From: JAQTRU01 sp041645555
GTDB taxonomy: Bacteria; Patescibacteriota; Patescibacteriia; Patescibacteriales; JAQTRU01
Direction of reading: 5' to 3'
Assembly (NCBI GenBank): GCA_041645555.1
Contig: JBAZPX010000003.1
Location: forward strand, 38,090-102,089
DNA length: 64,000 bases
Numbering within the stretch: position 1 is the stretch's first letter; every line of letters starts with the position of its first letter. Below the pieces are notes generated by a model. The model saw only the letters and a list, made by a program, of their open reading frames with translations, had not been told where the DNA came from and searched no databases. The position numbers were made by a program, and so were the translations under genes. Below, piece after piece: positions 58,827 to 64,000 of this stretch.

Positions 58827-60692
58827 ATGATGAGAAAATATTCATTATACAATGTTGTTTTAGGCATATTCTTGGTATTGATCCTGGGAATTTTTGCGTC
58901 TATTTATTTTTCCATAACCCAGCACAAGAAGGATTTAATCCAGACAACCATTGATGAAAAAATAATTTTAGCTTCGGGCATAAACGAGATAACTTCCTCG
59001 TCCTATCTGCTCTGGTTTTACCGGACGGCTTTGGTTTCCGGGGTAGAGGAGGTTATTATCAAGGAAATGTCCAAAGCCAGGGATATCCGTTATATCAGAG
59101 TTGTTGATAGTTTCGGGACCATAAAACAAAGCACGATAGCGGAAGAAGACGGGAAAACAATGGAAGACCAGGTTTATAAAGAGGCGATTGCCACCAAAAA
59201 AGTAATAATTAGAGACGAAGTTTTTAACGGGGAAAAATTAAAAGCGGTTGTTTATTTGGGCTATGATAATAAAACCATCTGGATAGGATTTTCTTTAGCC
59301 AATATCGAGAAAGTCATAAGAACGGTATTTATCCGCGATATCGCCACAACTTCGGGCATATTGGCCTTAATTGTTTTAATTACATTTTTATTATTGCGCA
59401 AGTACATCATTGATCCCTTAAGGCAGATGACTTTAGTCTGCGAAGAAATCGGAAAAGGAAACTTGAGCGTAAGAATCGCCGTTAAGTCAAAAACCGAGAT
59501 AGGCAAGCTGATTGACACTTTCAATAAAATGCTTGAAGACCTTAAGAGATCCAACGCCGGCCTCGAAAAAGCCAAAGCCGTTTTAGAGACAAAGGTTGAG
59601 GACGTGAAGGAAGAGAAAAACAAAACTCTGGCCATTATTTCGAATATTTATACCCCGATAATCGTGGTTGGCAAAGACAATAGGATAACTTTGTTCAATC
59701 CGGCCGCGCAGAAATTTTTAGGCTTAAAATTATCTGACTTGGGAAAGGAAATTTCCGACAAAGACAATTTTGGTTTAAATAATTTTAAGTCCGTAATAAG
59801 GAATAAATTTATTTTATCCAAATCAAAAGATAACGGCTCGCCGGATTTTAAAACAGAAGAGTTGAGGGTTAATTATAATAGCGAAGAATTAGTCTATAAA
59901 GTAATTACCTCTAAGGTAAAGGGCGGGAATGACGAATATTTAGGGGTAATGAAAATATTCCTTGACTTGACACGCGAGACGGCAATTGATAAATTAAAAT
60001 CGGAATTCGTTTCCATCGCCGCCCACCAGCTAAGGACCCCTTTGTCGGCGATAAAATGGGTTATAAAAATGGTTCTGGCGGGCGACGCGGGAGAATTAAA
60101 CAAAGAGCAGACGGAGCTATTATCCAAAGGCTACAAAAGTAATGAGAGAATTATCAGGCTGGTTGACGATTTATTGGACATCTCCCGCATTGAGGAAGGC
60201 CGGTTCGGCTTTAATTTCAAGTTCAGCAATTTTCAGGAGGTTTTGGATAATGTGGTTGAAAATCTGGCGAGCCCGGTCGCCAATAACCATTTAAAGCTCA
60301 TCGTGGATAAACCGAAAAAATTGCCGGAAATTTATATGGATCCGGAAAGAATTACCCTGGCTTTGCAGAATCTCTTGGATAATGCCGTGAAATACACCCC
60401 GGAGTTCGGGCAAATCAAGATAACGGTGCAGATTTCAGACAAGGATAAAATTTTAAAAGTATCAATAAAAGACCAGGGGGTGGGCATACCCAAGGCGGAC
60501 CAGCCGAAGCTTTTTTCAAAATTTTTCCGGGCGGCGAACGCCGTCCGCGTCGAAACCGAAGGCACGGGGCTGGGCTTGTTTATCGCCAAGAATATTATTG
60601 AAAAACATAAAGGGGAAATCGGCATTAATAGCGAAGAAGGAGAGGGGACGGAAGTATATTTCAGCCTGCCGGTATCCGGTATAACCAAATAA
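58827..60692 (+). CDS. Sensor histidine kinase with HAMP and PAS domains
   Basis: 621 residues. A membrane helix (about 8-30), an external sensing region (31-175), a second helix (178-198), and HAMP (YIIDPLRQMTLVCEEIGKGNLS) with coiled coil precede a PAS-like domain (ISNIYTPIIVVGKDNRITLFN). HisKA (SIAAHQLRTPLSAIKWVIKM) carries the phospho-His; ATPase motifs NLLDNAVKYTPEFG and GTGLGLFIAKNI follow. The REC-REC gene at 60729 is the probable partner. Confidence 0.92.
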   Translation: MMRKYSLYNVVLGIFLVLILGIFASIYFSITQHKKDLIQTTIDEKIILASGINEITSSSYLLWFYRTALVSGVEEVIIKEMSKARDIRYIRVVDSFGTIKQSTIAEEDGKTMEDQVYKEAIATKKVIIRDEVFNGEKLKAVVYLGYDNKTIWIGFSLANIEKVIRTVFIRDIATTSGILALIVLITFLLLRKYIIDPLRQMTLVCEEIGKGNLSVRIAVKSKTEIGKLIDTFNKMLEDLKRSNAGLEKAKAVLETKVEDVKEEKNKTLAIISNIYTPIIVVGKDNRITLFNPAAQKFLGLKLSDLGKEISDKDNFGLNNFKSVIRNKFILSKSKDNGSPDFKTEELRVNYNSEELVYKVITSKVKGGNDEYLGVMKIFLDLTRETAIDKLKSEFVSIAAHQLRTPLSAIKWVIKMVLAGDAGELNKEQTELLSKGYKSNERIIRLVDDLLDISRIEEGRFGFNFKFSNFQEVLDNVVENLASPVANNHLKLIVDKPKKLPEIYMDPERITLALQNLLDNAVKYTPEFGQIKITVQISDKDKILKVSIKDQGVGIPKADQPKLFSKFFRAANAVRVETEGTGLGLFIAKNIIEKHKGEIGINSEEGEGTEVYFSLPVSGITK

Positions 60693-60728
60693 AATTTATA
60701 TACTAAAATAATTATTAAATATAATCAT

Positions 60729-61550
60729 GTGGCCAACAACAAAATAAAAGTTTTAATAATTGAAGACGAAAAAGTTCTTTCGGATGTCCTGGAATCTAAA
60801 TTAAAAAAGGAGGGATATGATACGATGGTAGCGGCCGACGGCCTGGACGGATTTAATAAGATTAAAGGGTGGAATCCCAATATGATCCTGCTTGATATTA
60901 TTATGCCGAAAATGAACGGTTATGAAGTTTTAGAAAAAATGAAGGAAGAAAAAATCGTTGTTCCGGTAATAATCATCTCCAACTCGGGCCAGCCGGTAGA
61001 ACTAGAAAAAACCAGGAAACTGGGGGCGGTCGATTGTTTAATCAAAACCAAGTTTAATCCCGACGAAGTCGTAGCCAAGATGAAAAAATATTTGGGCGGA
61101 AAAGGGGACCAAGCCGGCGACGGGACGGAAATAAAGCCGAGAGAAGACGACGGGGTTGACAATAAGGGCGGGCTAAAAGTTTTATTAGTGGAAGACGATT
61201 CTTTTTTAAGGGATATCTGCGCCAAGAAATTAACCAAAGAAGGTTTCCGGGTTTTTGAAATTATCGACGGCGAGCAGGCCCTGGGAAATTTAGAAAAAAT
61301 AGAGCCGGACATAATATTACTCGATATAATTTTGCCCACGGTTAACGGCTTTGAAGTTTTAGAAAAAATCCGGGCTAACGGAAACAAAAAGATAAAACAG
61401 ACGCCGGTTATTATGCTGTCTAATTTAGGGCAGAAAGAGGATGTTGATAAAGCCCTTAGTTTGGGAGCGAATGGTTATTTAATCAAGGCGCATTTCACCA
61501 CGGAAGAAATTATTGAAAAGATAAAGAAAGAACTGGCGGTTAAAGAATAA
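60729..61550 (+). CDS. Two-receiver (REC-REC) response regulator
   Basis: 273 residues, start GTG (60729). REC1 has IEDEKVL and NMILLDIIMPKMNG with the phospho-Asp; REC2 has VEDDSFL and DIILLDIILPTVNG. No output domain. It follows its kinase by 36 bases. It has the same architecture as the gene at 41795, so kinase/REC-REC pairs occur twice within 20 kb. The ATG two bases earlier is out of frame. Confidence 0.9.
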   Translation: MANNKIKVLIIEDEKVLSDVLESKLKKEGYDTMVAADGLDGFNKIKGWNPNMILLDIIMPKMNGYEVLEKMKEEKIVVPVIIISNSGQPVELEKTRKLGAVDCLIKTKFNPDEVVAKMKKYLGGKGDQAGDGTEIKPREDDGVDNKGGLKVLLVEDDSFLRDICAKKLTKEGFRVFEIIDGEQALGNLEKIEPDIILLDIILPTVNGFEVLEKIRANGNKKIKQTPVIMLSNLGQKEDVDKALSLGANGYLIKAHFTTEEIIEKIKKELAVKE

Positions 61551-61620
61551 ACGCATAACGTGGAACGCGCGAGAAACTTAAAGGAGCTTAGCTCCTATGG
61601 AAAAATATTTTTTGTTTTTT

Positions 61621-61648
61621 AAGCCGCCCGAAAGGGCGGTTTTTTTAT
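61621..61648 (+). terminator. Terminator of the second kinase/REC operon
   Basis: AAGCCGCCC pairs with GGGCGGTTTTTTT around GAAA. Confidence 0.85.
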
Positions 61649-61731
61649 GTTTTGACTTTTATTCCAAAAAGAGTAAGATGAAAACAAAACCGAATTATTC
61701 AGATCGAACCTTTATAAAGGAGAGGCTCGCC

Positions 61732-61962
61732 ATGAAATTCATATGCCTGTGCGAGGAAGAATTTGAAGTAGAAGGAGTGAATACTATTCTTCCAAAGCAC
61801 AAAAAACAAACCGGAGAACTCTGCCCCGCCAGCAAAAAAAGCGTCAAAAAGGCCTGCCTGATTGAGCCGGCACCTGACTGCCCGCTTACTATGGGCCATG
61901 CCTATTGCGCTTTTTGCCATACCCGGCCCTGTTTGGCCGAGAAAAAGGGGGTCTGGCCATGA
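61732..61962 (+). CDS. Tiny cysteine-rich protein, family copy 1
   Basis: 76 residues from ATG 61732 (AAAGGAGAGG before it). The N-terminal CLCEEEFEVEG, then ILPKHKKQTGELCP and SVKK pattern repeats in two further genes (61959 and 63608). An additional CAFC pair near the C-terminus could bind zinc. An upstream frame to 61597 is not supported. The stop codon overlaps the next start (ATGA). Family not recognised. Confidence 0.7.
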   Translation: MKFICLCEEEFEVEGVNTILPKHKKQTGELCPASKKSVKKACLIEPAPDCPLTMGHAYCAFCHTRPCLAEKKGVWP

Positions 61963-62156
61963 CCTTTAAATGCCTGTGCGGTAAAAGGTTCACCGTTGAG
62001 GGAGATAACGCCATCCTTCCTAAACACAATGACCAAACCGGAGAGGTCTGCCCCGGCAGCGAGCAAAGCGTTAAAGATATGTCCCGGCGCCGGTCTGAAG
62101 GATGTCCTCTGGGAATGCCTGGCCCACGCTGCGAAGATTGCGGATTTCCAGCTTAA
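61959..62156 (+). CDS. Tiny cysteine-rich protein, family copy 2
   Basis: 65 residues. CLCGKRFTVEGDNAILPKHND and GEVCPGSEQSVKD match copy 1, and CEDC closes the protein. It overlaps copy 1 by four bases, so translation is coupled. The CxC...CP...CxxC arrangement suggests a small zinc-binding fold. Confidence 0.7.
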   Translation: MTFKCLCGKRFTVEGDNAILPKHNDQTGEVCPGSEQSVKDMSRRRSEGCPLGMPGPRCEDCGFPA

Positions 62157-62207
62157 CGGAGATGATGACGAGAATAACCTAACAGTTTAAAGAGCAGGAG
62201 GATTACC

Positions 62208-62627
62208 ATGGAAAAAAAGAAGCCAGCCGGGCCCGAAATGGCTGAGAGGAAAAGGACATTAAAAGGGAGGCAGAAAGAATATCCCGGCCGGACAATGGCC
62301 TGGATCGGCGGCATCCTGTACTTTACCGACAGGAATCCGCCGACAGAAGTGCCGGGGGTGAAAGAACTTCCAAAGCAGGGAAGTGCGGCCATAGGCCTGC
62401 CCGTTGCTTCCCGGTCTGCCAGCCGGAGAAACGTCCCTCCTCCGCCTTTGCAGCAAAGAAGCCAGGCTGTTTATTACCGGGATTTGCCCTGGGCGAGAGG
62501 TACGGACGGCGAGTGCTGCGAATGCTACCACTATCCGAATTCGAAAAAAATAATCGTGACAGAGGACCGCGGCCGGCAAATAGTCGTAGAATGCGGCCGC
62601 TGCTCTACCCTGATGCGCCCGGTATAA
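62208..62627 (+). CDS. Small protein with C-terminal zinc ribbon
   Basis: 139 residues; GCAGGAGG lies eight bases before ATG. A Lys/Arg-rich start and a Pro-rich middle (VPPPPLQQR) are followed by CCECYH and CGRC, a possible C4 zinc ribbon. Family not recognised. It is the third gene of the small-protein cluster and may share the transcript of the preceding two. Confidence 0.65.
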   Translation: MEKKKPAGPEMAERKRTLKGRQKEYPGRTMAWIGGILYFTDRNPPTEVPGVKELPKQGSAAIGLPVASRSASRRNVPPPPLQQRSQAVYYRDLPWARGTDGECCECYHYPNSKKIIVTEDRGRQIVVECGRCSTLMRPV

Positions 62628-62662
62628 AGGAGGACTTGATAACAATTCAAGGAGAGAAATAT

Positions 62663-62699
62663 AAAGCCCTGCGCCATATGGTCCAGGGTCTTTTTTTAT
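62663..62699 (+). terminator. Terminator in the small-protein cluster
   Basis: AAGCCCTG pairs with CAGGGTC across a CCATATGG inner palindrome, followed by TTTTTTT. Confidence 0.75.
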
Positions 62700-62823
62700 C
62701 GCTTATTTTTATTAGAAATCTTGACTAAGCCGCGATAAAGCGCTATTGTATTATGACGCTATTTTTAAAGCAGGAGTCCTTTAAAACTTTTAAAACCATA
62801 GATTTCCAACCGCGGAGGTGGCA

Positions 62824-63471
62824 ATGGAAAAAATAATATCAGATGAAGAAAAGCGCTGCTCTTGCGGCGGAGAAAAAGTATGCTACTCCTCTGATGTCGG
62901 CGGAGTAGAATATGAGGATGAATATGTGGTTTATTGCCCCGGCTGCGGCGTGGTCCACCAGAGAGTAGGGAAATCCGGCGGTTCGCCCTGCGCTGATAAC
63001 TGGCATACCGAATGCCCCTTTTGCGGGCGCAGCGGAGACGACCACGCCCCAATCCCGTTTTACCTGGCCGGCTATCTCACCCGTTATCTCCCCTTACTTA
63101 AGTTTAAGATAGGCAGGACAGAGGTCTGGATCGCTCTTTATGGCGACCCTTTGAAAGAAGAGGCGATAGTGCTTGATCGCCCCTCGGTTTTCAGCCAAAA
63201 GAAAATCGAGCTGGACCTGCCCGTCCCTTACAACCGCACCGAACTCGGCGAAGTTTCGGAAAACTACGACGAAGTAAGCGTAAGTTTCCGCCTGATTAAA
63301 GCCGGGGACAAGGAGGCAAGAGTTGAGGCGGTTATCAGAGAGCAGCACGGCTACTGGTATAATACCGGCCTTGACGACGCCAAGCCGGCGGTTAAAACAA
63401 CCCGCCAGGAAATTATTATAACGGCCAATGGCAAAAATCACCTTTCCTTTAATACCAGACAGCTTAGCTAA
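62824..63471 (+). CDS. Protein with two N-terminal zinc-ribbon motifs
   Basis: 216 residues; GGAGGTG precedes ATG 62824. Residues about 11-70 hold CSCGG, CPGCG and CPFCG, enough for two zinc sites. A strand-rich domain follows (RTEVWIALYGDP, VSVSFRLIKAGDKEARVEAVI). Family not recognised. Own terminator at 63489. It may be exported or cytoplasmic; no signal peptide is seen. Confidence 0.7.
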   Translation: MEKIISDEEKRCSCGGEKVCYSSDVGGVEYEDEYVVYCPGCGVVHQRVGKSGGSPCADNWHTECPFCGRSGDDHAPIPFYLAGYLTRYLPLLKFKIGRTEVWIALYGDPLKEEAIVLDRPSVFSQKKIELDLPVPYNRTELGEVSENYDEVSVSFRLIKAGDKEARVEAVIREQHGYWYNTGLDDAKPAVKTTRQEIIITANGKNHLSFNTRQLS

Positions 63472-63488
63472 AAAGAATTTTGCCAGAC

Positions 63489-63521
63489 AAGGGCGGTTTC
63501 TACAACCCGCCCTTTTTTTTA
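63489..63521 (+). terminator. Terminator after the 62824 gene
   Basis: AAGGGCGG pairs with CCGCCCTTTTTTTT around TTTCTACAAC. Confidence 0.85.
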
Positions 63522-63607
63522 TTGCTTTGACAATTAGCAGTAAAAATGGGAAAATAAAAACAAAACAAAAAACTAAACCGAATGATTTTATAAAAAGGAG
63601 GCTGGCC

Positions 63608-63763
63608 GTGGGATTTAAATGCCAATGCGGGCAAGTGTTTGAAATAAAGGAGGGAGATAACCCTATTATCCCCGAACACAATAACCCAGACGGAGGTTCC
63701 TGCCCCTACGGCGGTCGAAGTGTCAGAGATATAGCTGAGGACATAATTAACTCAGAGGGTTAA
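63608..63763 (+). CDS. Tiny cysteine-rich protein, family copy 3
   Basis: 51 residues with GTG start at 63608, directed by AAGGAGG. CQCGQVFEIKEGDNPIIPEHNN and GSCPYGGRSVRD match copies 1 and 2. The leader (ACCGAATGATTTTATAAAAA, GGAGGCTGGCC) is also close to that of copy 1, so gene and leader were duplicated together. It lacks the terminal CxxC of the other two. Confidence 0.65.
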   Translation: MGFKCQCGQVFEIKEGDNPIIPEHNNPDGGSCPYGGRSVRDIAEDIINSEG

Positions 63764-63799
63764 GGGGATGAGACAGTTCTTTCAATCCAGATTATAAAC

Positions 63800-63835
63800 A
63801 AAGGTTATTCTATCTTCAAAGGATAGCCTTTTTTA
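63800..63835 (+). terminator. Terminator after copy 3
   Basis: AAAGGTTAT pairs with ATAGCCTTTTTT. Confidence 0.75.
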
Positions 63836-63843
63836 TTGACCTC

Positions 63844-64000
63844 ACCTCACCCCCGCCCCCTCTCCTAATTAGGAGGGGGGGGGGAGTCCCGCCCCTTGCG
63901 AGGAGCGGGGTTTCGCGGGACGAGAAGAAGGGATATAGAATCTAAAATATTAAAATAAGCTTTTCTATGCTCGCTCGGGGCGTGCCTAATTATTGACAAG
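63844..64000. repeat. Repeat block with partial third promoter-repeat
   Basis: CCCCCTCTCCTAATTAGGAG with GGGGG, then GGGACGAGAAGAAGGGATAT and AGAATCTAAAATATTAAA, ending in ATTATTGACAAG. The second part follows the order of the 114-base repeat at 45215 and 46571 up to its -35 box, where the window ends. Confidence 0.7.

Noticed and set aside
61597..61731. Extended N-terminus of the 61732 gene
   Set aside because: It would translate the preceding terminator and promoter; a strong SD site marks ATG 61732.
1..64000. CRISPR array
   Set aside because: Repeats are dispersed palindromes without regular spacing or unique spacers, and no cas genes were seen.

Overview
The window looks like a chromosomal segment of a Candidate Phyla Radiation (Patescibacteria) bacterium, most likely Parcubacteria-like. 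The evidence is indirect. Several conserved genes are compact or trimmed, many translation and repair genes have AT-rich linkers and no clear Shine-Dalgarno site, and a VirB2-like pilin and REC-REC regulators typical of these genomes are present. Many palindromic repeats sit between genes and inside them. No rRNA gene or CRISPR array was seen, and the lineage call is an inference.

Layout. 1-8.9 kb: valS, a DciA-like gene, pheS-pheT and small membrane or cupin genes. 8.9-12.8 kb: a very AT-rich accessory island with a HicB/HicA-like pair, a protein with a HEPN-type RNxxxH motif, a SEC-C zinc protein and a RAYT transposase remnant. 12.8-22.1 kb: topA, dprA, pth, der and an LCP gene on the minus strand, a secreted beta-rich protein, candidate structured RNAs, and a tRNA-Pro gene nested inside the anticodon loop of a second tRNA-Pro-like gene. 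22.2-24.9 kb: an AAA ATPase and small genes. 25-33.3 kb: a cysteine island with cysteine desulfidase, desulfurase, cysS and tRNA-Cys on the plus strand. Opposite them are cysteine synthase, cystathionine gamma-lyase/synthase, cystathionine beta-synthase and a SerK/ParB-like gene behind a T-box leader. 33.5-39 kb: an SPFH protein, two proteins sharing an almost identical C-terminal domain, a pilin-like protein and an acyl-ACP-reductase/CER1-like enzyme. 39-42.6 kb: a sensor kinase, a four-helix-bundle protein and a REC-REC regulator. 42.7-48.2 kb: ferredoxin, a DUF559 nuclease flanked by inverted repeats, uvrC, a TrpR-like regulator, two hisG-type genes and hisI. 48.3-56.4 kb: uvrB, secD with parvulin insertions, secF, a FemX-like gene and a MurE-like ligase. 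57-61.5 kb: a membrane-anchored Rid protein, an apparently circularly permuted metallo-beta-lactamase-fold hydrolase, and a second kinase/REC-REC pair. 61.6-63.8 kb: a cluster of tiny cysteine-rich proteins.

Two gene styles alternate. Housekeeping genes (valS, pheST, topA, uvrB, secDF) have weak or absent Shine-Dalgarno sites, AT-rich linkers and few terminators. The other genes (cysteine genes, SPFH group, his genes, zinc-ribbon cluster) have strong SD sites, TTGACA-type promoters and tidy intrinsic terminators. Dispersed repeats add in-frame peptides to ValS, UvrB, UvrC, ferredoxin and the Mur ligase, and one 114-bp repeat carries a complete promoter.

The strongest leads are the tRNA nested in a tRNA, the permuted hydrolase, the ITR-flanked DUF559 element, the T-box cysteine operon, the promoter-bearing repeat and the HEPN/SEC-C island. 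All coordinates and motifs were read by eye; no database search was run.
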